Below are positions 1 through 8,663 of a DNA stretch of 64,000 bases, piece after piece. Source of the stretch: Treponema sp. GTDB lineage: Bacteria; Spirochaetota; Spirochaetia; Treponematales; Treponemataceae. The DNA lies in contig JAFZKN010000007.1 in assembly GCA_017553635.1 (NCBI GenBank), positions 62,001 through 126,000 on the forward strand, in the 5' to 3' direction. The notes below the pieces were generated by a model, which saw only the letters and a list, made by a program, of their open reading frames with translations, had not been told where the DNA came from and ran no database searches. Each line of letters begins with the position of its first letter. Position 1 is the stretch's first letter. The translations under genes and the position numbers were made by a program.

Positions 1-765
1 CGGTGTATACTGAGACATAAGGGAAATAACTGCTTTTTTATCTGCATTTTCCTTCAGCCATCCAAGAGTTTCTGCAGTGTCTTCAAATCTTCCCGGAAGA
101 AAAAGATGCCGGACAATTACACCGCCTGTTATTTTTTCTTTCAGAATTTTTTCACCCGTATGCCGGTCATTTCCAGAAACAGTTTCTATCTCAAGGGGAT
201 TATTCTTTATCATCCAGCAAATCGCTTCTTTTGCAACAGAAGGATAATCTTTTGCCGCAAAAAGTTTTTCCGATAAATCACTGTTCAATGTCTTTAAATC
301 CGGAAGCCAGATTGTAACAAGACCTTTTAAAAGTTCCAGTGTTTCAACCGATTCATATGCAGAACTGTTCCAGCAAAACGGAATCTTTATTCCATCATTA
401 CGCGCAGCTTTTAAATAATCTGCAATCTGCGGAATTAAGTGACTGCCGGTCACAAGATTTATGTTTTCAGCACCTGCTTCTTCAAGCGAATGGCATATCT
501 TTACAAATTCATCTTGAGAAACACTTCTTCCCATTCCTGACTGAGAAATCTGATAATTCTGACAGAATGCACATCTGAGCGTACAGCCTGTAAAAAAAAC
601 AGTTCCACTTCCATTAAAAACAGTTACAAGCGGTTCTTCACCGAAATGAAGACACGCACTTGCAATTCGTACTTCTTTTGTTTCACCGCAAAAACCCGGA
701 AATTCAGTACGGTCTACTTTACAGTTTCTTGGACACTGCGTGCATAAAGAATATAAATCGTTCAT
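1..765 (-). CDS. PflX-like radical SAM protein (3' end outside window)
   Basis: The frame is open from an ATG at 765 to the window edge, so the C-terminus is missing. The N-terminus has a Cys-rich CTQCPRNCKVDR segment and then GFCGE. A radical SAM cluster motif CTLRCAFCQNYQIS follows (three Cys for the 4Fe-4S cluster). Further on are WNSSAYESVE, WLPDLK, VRHLFLPG and SLMSQYTP. This order matches the PflX/COG1313 family, relatives of pyruvate-formate-lyase activases whose substrate is unsettled. An AAGG ribosome site precedes the ATG, and the preceding gene ends 21 bp upstream, so it is probably the last gene of the 4042-to-1 operon. A Memo-like protein lies at 41.2 kb but is not adjacent, so I do not call this an AmmeMemoRadiSam locus. 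Confidence 0.85.
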   Translation of the reverse strand, partial: MNDLYSLCTQCPRNCKVDRTEFPGFCGETKEVRIASACLHFGEEPLVTVFNGSGTVFFTGCTLRCAFCQNYQISQSGMGRSVSQDEFVKICHSLEEAGAENINLVTGSHLIPQIADYLKAARNDGIKIPFCWNSSAYESVETLELLKGLVTIWLPDLKTLNSDLSEKLFAAKDYPSVAKEAICWMIKNNPLEIETVSGNDRHTGEKILKEKITGGVIVRHLFLPGRFEDTAETLGWLKENADKKAVISLMSQYTP

Positions 766-786
766 CAATCAACCTTAACAAAAAAA

Positions 787-1188
787 CTAAAGAGCTTTTT
801 TTTCTACGATAACAGACATCATCTGACTTAAAAGATCCATTGGAAGATCTTCTGCTTCATAATTAACGGCATCAGCAATTTCCTGCCAGTCTTCAAAACT
901 AAGACAATCAGTTTCTGAATCACCATTTAAAAAAGCCTGCATCGCGCAGAGCTTTTCTATTGCACTGTCTGAAATATCATTTGGAGTAGAATCTATTTCC
1001 GGCTGAACATATTTTCTTACCCAATAATCCGTGAGCGACTGCGGAAGACTTCCCAAACCTCTGTTATTATTTTCAAATAAAGTACAGATTTGTTTTAAGG
1101 CCTGCGACTGAAAAAGTTTTCCATTTGAATCTCTGTTATGTTTTTTAATTTTCTCAATATCACTGTAAAGCTTTTGAATTGCATCCAT
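787..1188 (-). CDS. Small hypothetical protein
   Basis: A 133-residue soluble, acidic protein with no signal peptide or membrane segment. The N-terminal third is Lys-rich and probably helical (KLYSDIEKIKKHNRDSNG); the rest is mostly acidic helices. I recognise no family. It starts 8 bp after the 621-residue membrane protein and ends 21 bp before the PflX-like gene, so it is likely co-transcribed with them. The tight operon position supports a real gene rather than a chance frame. Confidence 0.6.
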   Translation of the reverse strand: MDAIQKLYSDIEKIKKHNRDSNGKLFQSQALKQICTLFENNNRGLGSLPQSLTDYWVRKYVQPEIDSTPNDISDSAIEKLCAMQAFLNGDSETDCLSFEDWQEIADAVNYEAEDLPMDLLSQMMSVIVEKKAL

Positions 1189-1196
1189 AATCTATT

Positions 1197-3062
1197 CTAA
1201 TCTCCTTTTCTCGAAAGGAATATAAAGCAGACTACAATAATCCAAACAACATAGAATGCAATTCCAAGATAAAGGGCAAACAAAGTTCCAGCAAGTCCCA
1301 TAAAGATAAAATTAAAAATTCTGATGAGGAATTCCATAAATCCCACGGCACCATACATAACAACATTAAACAATGGAATTATAAATACCCAGATAAATTT
1401 AAACAGGTTTTTTGATTCAAGACGATAATTCCATCCGATTGACGCGCATAAAACAAGAAGAATAAAAATCATAAACGGATAAAATACACTTCGTAAAATA
1501 TTCTGAAGTATAATTTCTTCTGAATATCCGTAATTTGCTGCAGAAAGTTTCATCTTGCTCATAGACCAGAAATTTATCTTCTGAATTCCATTTGAACACT
1601 GACTTAAAACCGTAAAATCATCATACGGCATTGAGAAGAACATATGTTCAGGGCCAGGCACTTTTTCACCTTTTTTATCCATGTACACAGGCGAAACTTT
1701 TGAGTTTTCTTCATCTCTGTCTACAGAACAAAGCTGCAGATAAGGAACAGTCTTCCATTTTGCATCGATTCCAAGATTTTTTATCTGAACGTCACTTAGA
1801 CCTGATGCATCAATTGCAAGCATCTTCGCATACGGAACGATTCCCGACTTAATAAGATTTCCGCCTGCATCAAATGAAAAAATATGAAGCTCTCTCAAGT
1901 ATCTTACAAGCTTCCCTTTTGTGCCTACATCAGAAATTCCACGGATAAAGAAAATATCATATGTTCCATCATGATAATGAAGAGAGAAATAAACATTTTC
2001 TGCAGATTCAAAACTGTTCGCATCTTCCGTTTCATCATTGAAAAAATAATTCTTTGTAAGTTCATCACGTGCTTTATTAAGATAACGTTTAACATCAGGA
2101 TCTTTTGCATATTCATCTTTCTGGTTATGAAGAGACTGATAGATATAATATGCTTCCATATAGTTACCTGCATTAAGTTCTGTATAACCTTTTACTTTTG
2201 TTTTGAAGAATCTATTTTCTTCTGTTTCTTCTTCTGCACGCGCCTGTGAAATAATATTCCATGCACGATTTGCATAATTTTTTGCAACAGGAAGATTAAT
2301 ATCTTTTTCATCCGCCATCTTTACTGCCATCTGTGCATAATAATGCGAACCAAGATAATCTTTCTGGTCAAAAAGTTTTTGTGACTCCTGAATAAGTTCA
2401 AGAACAGAAGATGAATACATTTTATCTATTTCTGATGTATCAATCTTTTCAGGGTTTCCATTTATTCCTGAGCCGATTGGAACAAATTCTTTATCACCAT
2501 TCTTTTTCTTTTTTAATTTTGATGCACGAGCAAACTCCGCTCGTTTTGAAAGTTCTATGGCACTTTCATTTTTTGGATCAATCTCTAAAACTTTTTTTGC
2601 GTAGAAAACTGCATAATTTGCCGCATCAGGATCTTTAATACTTTTTAAAAGATTATTCTGTGCAAGCTCCATATACTGTTTGATGAGAACAGGTTTCTGT
2701 TCATAACCTGCCTTGCGAAGTTCCAGAGCTGGAGCAAAAACATCGTGGGCCATTGACAGACCAAAGGTTGCAAATACAGCAATGATAATTACATCTTTAA
2801 GGCATGCTGCAAGCTGATTTGAAAATCTTGCATACGCAGAAACTTCTACTGTTCCAAAATAAACTGCACACGCAACAAGAAAACCTGTAATCACACTCGA
2901 AGGAAGAACTTCAAGCATTAACAAAAGACCATTGTTAATCTTGTAACTAAAAACATCTGAAGCACTTACAAATGGAATTTTAAATACAAATGCTCCTATT
3001 AAAAAACATGCGAGACCCGAAAGAATTGTATAAACCAGAAGAATGTTGAATATCTTTTTCAT
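1197..3062 (-). CDS. Membrane protein with TPR-like central region
   Basis: A 621-residue protein. The N-terminus has about three hydrophobic helices (residues ~6-30, 45-70, 88-110). A long hydrophilic region (~125-340) follows with helical repeats of TPR character, for example NYAVFYAKKVLEIDPKNESAIELSKRAEFA and SQKLFDQKDYLGSHYYAQMAVKMA. A mainly beta region follows, and the C-terminus has several more membrane helices (~525-615). Its ATG shares one base with the stop of the upstream 326-residue membrane protein (TGATG), so the two are translationally coupled and may form a complex. Function is unknown. The TPR region suggests a protein-protein docking platform at the inner membrane; that is inference. 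Confidence 0.7.
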   Translation of the reverse strand: MKKIFNILLVYTILSGLACFLIGAFVFKIPFVSASDVFSYKINNGLLLMLEVLPSSVITGFLVACAVYFGTVEVSAYARFSNQLAACLKDVIIIAVFATFGLSMAHDVFAPALELRKAGYEQKPVLIKQYMELAQNNLLKSIKDPDAANYAVFYAKKVLEIDPKNESAIELSKRAEFARASKLKKKKNGDKEFVPIGSGINGNPEKIDTSEIDKMYSSSVLELIQESQKLFDQKDYLGSHYYAQMAVKMADEKDINLPVAKNYANRAWNIISQARAEEETEENRFFKTKVKGYTELNAGNYMEAYYIYQSLHNQKDEYAKDPDVKRYLNKARDELTKNYFFNDETEDANSFESAENVYFSLHYHDGTYDIFFIRGISDVGTKGKLVRYLRELHIFSFDAGGNLIKSGIVPYAKMLAIDASGLSDVQIKNLGIDAKWKTVPYLQLCSVDRDEENSKVSPVYMDKKGEKVPGPEHMFFSMPYDDFTVLSQCSNGIQKINFWSMSKMKLSAANYGYSEEIILQNILRSVFYPFMIFILLVLCASIGWNYRLESKNLFKFIWVFIIPLFNVVMYGAVGFMEFLIRIFNFIFMGLAGTLFALYLGIAFYVVWIIVVCFIFLSRKGD

Positions 3063-4042
3063 CAGTTCTCTCCACTTCCAGCCGGGCGATTCTTAAATTT
3101 TCCAATTAATCCTACTATGATAAAGAGAACGATAAGCACTGCATTCATCACAACGCACAAAGGATTTGACATGATGGAAGAAAGCATTGGTGTATTTCGC
3201 AAATTTTGATCAAGCTGCGGTAAAAAAGGAAATATATCTTTATAAACAGATACAGAACAGCAGATTGCATTAACTTTGATGACAAGACCTGTCGCGATAA
3301 CTATAAAGAACGCTGTAATAAGTCTCCACTGGCTTACAGAAGTAAGCGCAAAAACAAAAACCAAAGCTGCAGCAAATGAACAGAAAAAAAGCCAGTCCAG
3401 CATAGAAGATGAAGCAGCTTTTTTTGCCTCGATACTTAATCCTTTAAGATCATCAACCTCTTTTTTCAGTAAAGGCGGAATTTCTATAACACGTTTTACC
3501 AGAACATCAGAAAAATTTCCGCTTTCCGGAATAGTCAATTTTTCATTTTCTATGATTTTAAATGAATCTTTTTCTGTCGTAGTGTTTTTTAAATCAATTG
3601 CAATTCCGTCCGTATTAGATTCAGCATCAACATTAGAAAAATAATACAGAACATCTTCTGAAAGCCTGAAATATCCTTTTGAAAGTCTTTTCGGCTGTGT
3701 AACAGTCTCTGTTTCCAAAGACATCTGATAGTTAAGTACAAATCTTAAACCGATAACCCATGAAGCGCATGTTAAAGCAGCAATTGTAATAATTCCGATA
3801 AACCTGTTTTTTCTTGAATGCCGTACAAGGGAAAGAATAAGGAACATGGGAATAAAGGTCATGACGAGAGGGAGGGAAATTCCAACACCTGCTTTAAAAG
3901 CTGTAAAGGAAAACAGATTTAAAGAATGCCCGACAACAAAATCAGTGCATTCAATATAAATCATTATAAGCAAAGCAGTAAGCGTCACTCCGACTACGCA
4001 CAGCAAAATATATGAAATCAAAACCGAAAAAAACGTTTTCAT
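3062..4042 (-). CDS. Hypothetical six-helix membrane protein
   Basis: A 326-residue protein with about three N-terminal membrane helices (~4-32, 45-72, 80-105), a hydrophilic stretch (~108-210) likely outside the cytoplasm, and three C-terminal helices (~213-235, 243-262, 292-314). The topology mirrors the next gene, with which it overlaps by one base. No family is recognised. It is the first gene of the operon reading towards position 1, and the AT-rich DnaA-box spacer lies immediately upstream, so its promoter must lie there or close by. Confidence 0.65.
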   Translation of the reverse strand: MKTFFSVLISYILLCVVGVTLTALLIMIYIECTDFVVGHSLNLFSFTAFKAGVGISLPLVMTFIPMFLILSLVRHSRKNRFIGIITIAALTCASWVIGLRFVLNYQMSLETETVTQPKRLSKGYFRLSEDVLYYFSNVDAESNTDGIAIDLKNTTTEKDSFKIIENEKLTIPESGNFSDVLVKRVIEIPPLLKKEVDDLKGLSIEAKKAASSSMLDWLFFCSFAAALVFVFALTSVSQWRLITAFFIVIATGLVIKVNAICCSVSVYKDIFPFLPQLDQNLRNTPMLSSIMSNPLCVVMNAVLIVLFIIVGLIGKFKNRPAGSGEN

Positions 4043-4120
4043 AATTATTAATAGAATACCACGATATCAAAACATAGTCTAACAAATTTAGCTGAAAAAC
4101 CCCATTTAAAGAAGATAAAG

Positions 4121-4378
4121 TTTACCACAAAGTTATCCACAGGTTTTCAACACAAAATGCCATAATATTTATACTATACATTTTATCTCTATGTTTTATA
4201 ATGAATTAGCGCTCCAAATTGAATCTGATTATAATTCCTTATAATATAAAGAATTAAGACAATTTCTTTAATACCATTAAAGTTTTATGCAGAAATTGTA
4301 CATTAAAAAACCCATTTTTCAGGGTTTTCCACCAATTATCCACAGTTTTTAACATTTTTTTAACAAGTTATCCACAGG
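4121..4378. other. DnaA-box cluster in AT-rich spacer (possible origin or DnaA regulatory site)
   Basis: The 482-bp spacer 4043-4524 holds no gene. Three perfect TTATCCACA boxes lie at 4133-4141, 4336-4344 and 4368-4376, all in the same orientation. Two of them sit inside an identical 14-mer, AAGTTATCCACAGG (4130-4143 and 4365-4378). Two-mismatch near-boxes lie at 4121-4129 and 4325-4333. The DNA between the boxes (4144-4325) is very AT-rich and could unwind. Boxes plus AT-rich DNA are the hallmark of bacterial origins. However, dnaA, dnaN and gyrase genes are not in view, and minus-strand genes dominate on both sides, so a DnaA-titration or regulatory site is equally possible. Confidence 0.55.
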
Positions 4379-4524
4379 CTGAAAATGTCAAAAACTATAT
4401 AAATAAAAAACCTTTCCGTCTTTCACGCCTGAAAACCAGAGATTTTCACTTTATGCGTACACAAATCAGGAAAGGAATTTTCAATCAGCTTAAAAAAGCT
4501 GTAATTTAAGGTTCTATACTGTCT

Positions 4525-5076
4525 TTATCCTAAGAATACCTGACCCTGTGCATCAATTGCCAGAATTGACTTACATTCTGAACAACGGAAACGGCCTGCT
4601 CTCGAAGCCTTGAGCCTCTTTGAACATACCGGACAGGCAAATACTTTAGGGAATACACTGCTTACTGTTGGAGCTCCACTCTTGAGGTAAGTAATAGCCT
4701 CCTCTGTAGAATTCTTAATATTAAAGAACTGGGAAAAACCTAACAATTGGAATACTTCATATACTTTTGGCTGGATTTCGAGAAGAACGATATCTCCACC
4801 CTTTGGCTTTACCATCTTAAGGAATGCTGTAAATGAACCTATACCCGTAGATGATACATAGTTTAATGCAGCACAGTTGAATACAAGATTTACATAACCA
4901 GCTTCTACAACTTTGGCAATTCTTTTCTGGAAAAAGCTTGAATTATATGTATCTACATAGCCGTTCAATATGATACTGATACAGTTTGGGACATCCTCGA
5001 TTTTATCAAGAGTAATCTTAAGACTGTCATCTTTTTCGTCATTAAAACCCGGTACAAGATTATTATTGTTAGTCAT
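4525..5076 (-). CDS. STAS-domain anti-sigma-factor antagonist with C-terminal zinc ribbon
   Basis: Residues ~15-132 form a STAS domain of the SpoIIAA/RsbV type. The phosphorylatable serine motif is in NYVSSTGIGSF (Ser75/76). Such proteins release a partner by binding an anti-sigma kinase when dephosphorylated. The unusual part is the C-terminus: Cys148-x2-Cys151 and Cys165-x2-Cys168 form a zinc-ribbon-like domain that ordinary antagonists (about 110 residues) lack. The start is well supported by GAGGGAG upstream of the ATG. It is a single gene; the divergent methyltransferase gene starts at 5215. The cognate kinase is not in this window. Confidence 0.8.
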   Translation of the reverse strand: MTNNNNLVPGFNDEKDDSLKITLDKIEDVPNCISIILNGYVDTYNSSFFQKRIAKVVEAGYVNLVFNCAALNYVSSTGIGSFTAFLKMVKPKGGDIVLLEIQPKVYEVFQLLGFSQFFNIKNSTEEAITYLKSGAPTVSSVFPKVFACPVCSKRLKASRAGRFRCSECKSILAIDAQGQVFLG

Positions 5077-5179
5077 ACATCTCCCTCTAGTAAGGCCAAA
5101 ACTTTATAAATATATTAAATGATAGTCTAATATCATTAAATTGTCAAATACAATGATAAAGATTTTGGAGATTTTCAAG

Positions 5180-5208
5180 TTGTCTAAAATCCTTTTAAAA
5201 AGTATATT
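5180..5208 (+). promoter_or_regulatory. Promoter of TrmJ-like gene, predicting a leaderless mRNA
   Basis: TTGTCT (5180-5185), a 17-bp spacer and TATATT (5203-5208) are followed six bases later by the ATG at 5215. Initiation at the usual distance from the -10 box would fall on the start codon. No Shine-Dalgarno sequence precedes the ATG. Confidence 0.5.
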
Positions 5209-5214
5209 TTACCC

Positions 5215-5946
5215 ATGAATTTAGACAGAATTTACATTATTTTAGCCCGACCCGAAGAAAGCCGAAACATAGGGGCTGCCTGCAGAGCCATGGCAAATAA
5301 TGAAATAACTCACTTGAGAATTATCGGCAAAAAAAAAGATTTTGATGAAGAAAGAGTAAAAATTCTCGCAATCCATGCCGGTTTTATCTGGGAAAAATGT
5401 GAATTTTTTGACACAATTACAGAAGCAGTTTCAGACTGCTCAATCGCATTTGGAACTACACGCAGAAAAGGAAAAAAACGAAGGGATAAATATTATTTTC
5501 CAGAAGAAGCTTCAGAAAAACTTGAACTTATAACAGACAAAAATGCAAAAGCTGCAATAGTATTTGGAAACGAAAGAACAGGTCTTACAGACGAAGAGTT
5601 GAATGAATGTACAGGAGCCGTTACGATTCCATCTGGAGAATCATTCCCTTCTTTAAATCTTTCTCACGCTGTTCAGATAATATGCTATCATCTTTTCAGG
5701 CAGGCAGAAAAAACTAAAAAAGGTTTTAACGGTTCAGGATTTACTCCAGTCAGTCTTGAGCGTCTTGATAAAACAGTCAAAACAATAACCGACAGTTTTA
5801 AATCTCTTGGTTTCTTTAAACTTAACGGACGGGAAGATCAGGAACGTTTTTGGAAAGACATAATGTCCCGAGCTTCTCTTTCAGAAGGTGAAGTTAAATA
5901 TCTTGAAAAAATTTTTTCTAAGGCTCAGGGTCTTGCTTCCAGATAA
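5215..5946 (+). CDS. TrmJ/SpoU-family RNA 2'-O-methyltransferase
   Basis: A 243-residue SPOUT-fold RNA methyltransferase. The N-terminus IYIILARPEESRNIGAACRAM is the TrmJ/LasT signature (substrate-binding Arg and Asn). The S-adenosylmethionine-binding knot is seen in AAIVFGNERTGLTDEEL (~116-132) and IPSGESFPSLNLSHAVQIICY (~141-161). TrmJ proteins 2'-O-methylate position 32 of tRNA, but this family also includes other tRNA/rRNA enzymes, so the target is not certain. The gene has its own promoter and overlaps the convergent regulator gene by 29 bp at its 3' end. Confidence 0.85.
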   Translation: MNLDRIYIILARPEESRNIGAACRAMANNEITHLRIIGKKKDFDEERVKILAIHAGFIWEKCEFFDTITEAVSDCSIAFGTTRRKGKKRRDKYYFPEEASEKLELITDKNAKAAIVFGNERTGLTDEELNECTGAVTIPSGESFPSLNLSHAVQIICYHLFRQAEKTKKGFNGSGFTPVSLERLDKTVKTITDSFKSLGFFKLNGREDQERFWKDIMSRASLSEGEVKYLEKIFSKAQGLASR

Positions 5947-7036
5947 ATTCAATATCCTGCGGTTTGATGACATCCTCTGGAGATAAAATTGCTGCAATTT
6001 TTAAGCATGCTTTTAATTCTCTGAGATTTCCAGGCCAGTCATATTCAAGAATTTTTTCTTTTGCACTTTCTGATAAAACCTTGTTAAGCATTTCTCGCTG
6101 ATTTATATCTTTAAGAAAAAAATCTGCAAACATCATAAGATCTTCTTTCCTTTTTCTCAAAGGAGGAATCTCAATTACAAACTCTGCAATTCTCCAGTAT
6201 AAATCTTCACGGAATAATTTGTGCTTTACAAGTTCTTTTAAATCTTTGTTCGTAGCAAATACAAATCTTGCATCAGTCTTTTCTTCCCTGTCACTTCCAA
6301 CCCTGCGAAATTTTCCTTCATCAAGAACACGAAGAAGCTTTGCCTGACAGTCAAGCGGCATCTCTCCGATTTCATCAAGAAAAATCATTCCATTTTTCGC
6401 AAGCGGAATAAGTCCAGTTCTATCGACTGCATCAGTAAAAGCACCTTTTACAGAACCAAACAGAGTTGATTCAACAAGATCTTTTTGCAGAGAACCTACA
6501 TTAAGATGAATCATATCCGTATTTCTGTCCGGGCCCGCTTTATGCAGGACCTCTGCAGCAGTCGTTTTACCGGTTCCACTCTCACCGATAAATAAAACCT
6601 TACATCGCCTGTCTTTAACAGAGAAAATTTTCCTCTTTACCTGTTTAATCGACTCACAGTTTCCAATCATTATCGAAAACGACGGATCATTTTTTATAAA
6701 AGTATCAAGCCGTTCATCGCTGTTTTCTGCCTTCTTTTGAACATTCCGGGGTAAATGAGTATCGCTTTCCGGTTCAATAATTTCGTCAGCAATCCTTATT
6801 GAATGAATTTCATTTTCGCCGTAAAAACATTTTGAATTCTTTTCTCTGAAAAGAGAATGAGAAAAATCAATAAACCGTGACTTTTTAATCAGTTTCTGTT
6901 TTTCAGATTCCGAAAGTTTGGTTTCTGAATCAATAAAAATAACTTTTGCTTTTCCGCCGGTGACATACCTGCAAAATGTACTTAACTCCGGATTTTCCGG
7001 ACCGAGTGAATAAAAAACTTTTTCCAAATTAATCAA
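5918..7036 (-). CDS. Sigma-54-type AAA+ regulator lacking a DNA-binding domain
   Basis: A 372-residue protein. Residues 1-115 are an unrecognised N-terminal region. A sigma-54-activator AAA+ domain follows: Walker A GESGTGKT (151-158), the L1 loop GAFTDA (198-203; canonical GAFTGA), Walker B FLDEIGE (219-225), and the R-finger region LFREDLYWRI. The protein ends soon after the AAA+ lid (PQDIEFIWKQDPEP), without a Fis-type helix-turn-helix, so it could activate from solution or act on something else. A TTG start at 7036 is the only option: a TAA lies four codons upstream and the next Met is at residue 123. It is the last gene of the ctpA operon, 22 bp after the WecG-like gene. Confidence 0.75.
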   Translation of the reverse strand: MINLEKVFYSLGPENPELSTFCRYVTGGKAKVIFIDSETKLSESEKQKLIKKSRFIDFSHSLFREKNSKCFYGENEIHSIRIADEIIEPESDTHLPRNVQKKAENSDERLDTFIKNDPSFSIMIGNCESIKQVKRKIFSVKDRRCKVLFIGESGTGKTTAAEVLHKAGPDRNTDMIHLNVGSLQKDLVESTLFGSVKGAFTDAVDRTGLIPLAKNGMIFLDEIGEMPLDCQAKLLRVLDEGKFRRVGSDREEKTDARFVFATNKDLKELVKHKLFREDLYWRIAEFVIEIPPLRKRKEDLMMFADFFLKDINQREMLNKVLSESAKEKILEYDWPGNLRELKACLKIAAILSPEDVIKPQDIEFIWKQDPEP

Positions 7037-7058
7037 CTTTTTTTATCTGGCAGAAAAA

Positions 7059-7796
7059 TTATTTACCCGCCAGACGATACCAGACAAGAAGAATTTTATA
7101 GTACATGTATGGAAAAATCAAGAAAATTTTAAATGGATTTCTAAAAATTTCATGATAAATTTCATGTCCCCTGTCAAAGGTTGATTCTTTAATTCTCTTT
7201 GTATGCTCTGAAAAGATTCCTAAACACTCTCTGTAATAAAGGAAAATGCTGTTTGAAAATCTGTTACGTCTGTTATATGACCAGCACTCTCTTTCTTTAA
7301 CACCCTCAGACATGATTACAAGTGAAGGAGATGCTTTATAAATTGCCTGAATGATATTGTCTTCCATTGCCCTCGGATAATGACCGGAATATCTTCCTAC
7401 AAGATGAAGATTCGGAAAGGTTTTTCTTACGTTTTCTGATGCCTTCTGAAGGATTCTTTTTCTCCCACCGAGAAGATAAAGAGATTTATAATGTGAATCA
7501 AGAATAGTCAAAAGATTAATTACAGCAGGAAATGGGTTGTATCTTGTTGGAACTGATTTTCTTAAGAACGCAGCACCTTTAAGAATGCTTTTTGAAATCG
7601 GAAGAATAAGATCAGCACTGTGAACACATTCAGCAAAATTATTCTTTCCTCTGGCTTTTAAAAGTCCCCAGATATTTAAAAATACAATCTGTTTAGCACC
7701 TGGACGTGCGAGCAGCTCAAGAATCTGATTTTCAAAATCTTCCGGAGCACATACATCAACCGGAACTCCAAGAACATTTATTCTTTCAAATGCCAT
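7059..7796 (-). CDS. WecG/TagA/CpsF-family glycosyltransferase
   Basis: A 245-residue protein. The family core is visible: INVLGVPVDV at the N-terminus, KQIVFLNIWGLLKARGK, SADLILPISKSILKGAAFL (family form ADxxxPDGxG, here altered), YLLGGRKRILQKASENVRKTFPNLHLVGRYSGHYP, and a terminal basic, aromatic segment. Family members transfer N-acetylmannosamine-type sugars to lipid-linked carriers in cell-envelope polymer synthesis. The altered motif in the active-site region (PISKS instead of PDGxG) makes the exact reaction uncertain. It overlaps the end of rsmE by 19 bp. Confidence 0.75.
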   Translation of the reverse strand: MAFERINVLGVPVDVCAPEDFENQILELLARPGAKQIVFLNIWGLLKARGKNNFAECVHSADLILPISKSILKGAAFLRKSVPTRYNPFPAVINLLTILDSHYKSLYLLGGRKRILQKASENVRKTFPNLHLVGRYSGHYPRAMEDNIIQAIYKASPSLVIMSEGVKERECWSYNRRNRFSNSIFLYYRECLGIFSEHTKRIKESTFDRGHEIYHEIFRNPFKIFLIFPYMYYKILLVWYRLAGK

Positions 7797-8641
7797 ACAT
7801 TCCCCTCCAGTACTGTTGTCTGCAAAGCCGCCATACCGTATAGACTTGCAGTTTCACATCTTAAAATATTTACATCTAAATGTACAGTACTAAAACCTGA
7901 AGATTTTAGCAACTGAATTTCATCAGGACTTATGCCGCCTTCACAACCTACTGCGCAGAAGGCACATCCAATTTTATTTTCAGAAGATGCATCTGCACAC
8001 ACCTGATGAATCGTTACAGAATCTTCATTTTTTTCATACAAAGAAATTTTTACGACAGATTTATTTTCCTTTTTAACCTGTCTGCATTTATCTTCAATTA
8101 TTTCTAAAGCTTTTTCAAGATTAACCGGTTCATAAATCTTCATATCCAAAGGTGAACCGCACTGCTGTCTTGCCTCACGGATAATTCTTTCTATTCTGTC
8201 CTGCCGGCCTTTAGCGGAAGATGTTTTATCTAAAAGACTTTTTTCAGAACCCTTTTGAGTATATTCCCCGATAACAGGAATTACAGCACTTACACCGTCT
8301 TCAACAGCCTGTCGGATTATAAGCTCCATCTTTTGCGGCTTTGCTATAAACTGAATAAGATAAAACTCACATCTGTCAGAATTTATTTTTGCAGCTGAAT
8401 CTGTTTTAAGATTGCTTTCATTTTCTAAATCGTTCTGCGTGTCACAGAGTTGAAGTATAATACTTTTTTTACTTTCATCGATGGAACAGATTGTTGCATA
8501 AGCTGCTTTTCCTTCGATTACAATTTTCATCATATCGCCAGTATTAAGACGTAAAACCTGACGGATGTACCTGTAATCTTTTCCCGAAAGATTTATAAGC
8601 CCTTTTGAATCTGGTTTTACATCTATAATAAACTGGCGCAT
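7778..8641 (-). CDS. rsmE: 16S rRNA (uracil-1498-N3)-methyltransferase RsmE
   Basis: A 287-residue SPOUT methyltransferase that modifies U1498 of 16S rRNA. It has the N-terminal PUA-like domain (MRQFIID...HYRYIRQVLRLNTGD type), FIAKPQKMELIIRQAVEDGVSAVIPV, RIERIIREARQQCGS, and the cofactor-binding knot VGCEGGISPDEIQLL followed by NILRCETASLYGMAAL. The usual GPEGG is GCEGG here. It is slightly longer than the typical ~245 residues owing to Lys/Ser-rich inserts. It lies 22 bp after ctpA and overlaps the WecG-like gene. Confidence 0.92.
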   Translation of the reverse strand: MRQFIIDVKPDSKGLINLSGKDYRYIRQVLRLNTGDMMKIVIEGKAAYATICSIDESKKSIILQLCDTQNDLENESNLKTDSAAKINSDRCEFYLIQFIAKPQKMELIIRQAVEDGVSAVIPVIGEYTQKGSEKSLLDKTSSAKGRQDRIERIIREARQQCGSPLDMKIYEPVNLEKALEIIEDKCRQVKKENKSVVKISLYEKNEDSVTIHQVCADASSENKIGCAFCAVGCEGGISPDEIQLLKSSGFSTVHLDVNILRCETASLYGMAALQTTVLEGNVWHLKE

Positions 8642-8663
8642 TAAAACAATCTCTCAACCTTTT

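Noticed and set aside
1..765. AmmeMemoRadiSam system radical SAM enzyme
   Set aside because: The motifs fit PflX/COG1313 better, and the Memo-like protein is 40 kb away.
4486..4501. CAGCTT/AAGCTG hairpin as terminator of the STAS gene
   Set aside because: Only six pairs and no T-run on the minus strand.
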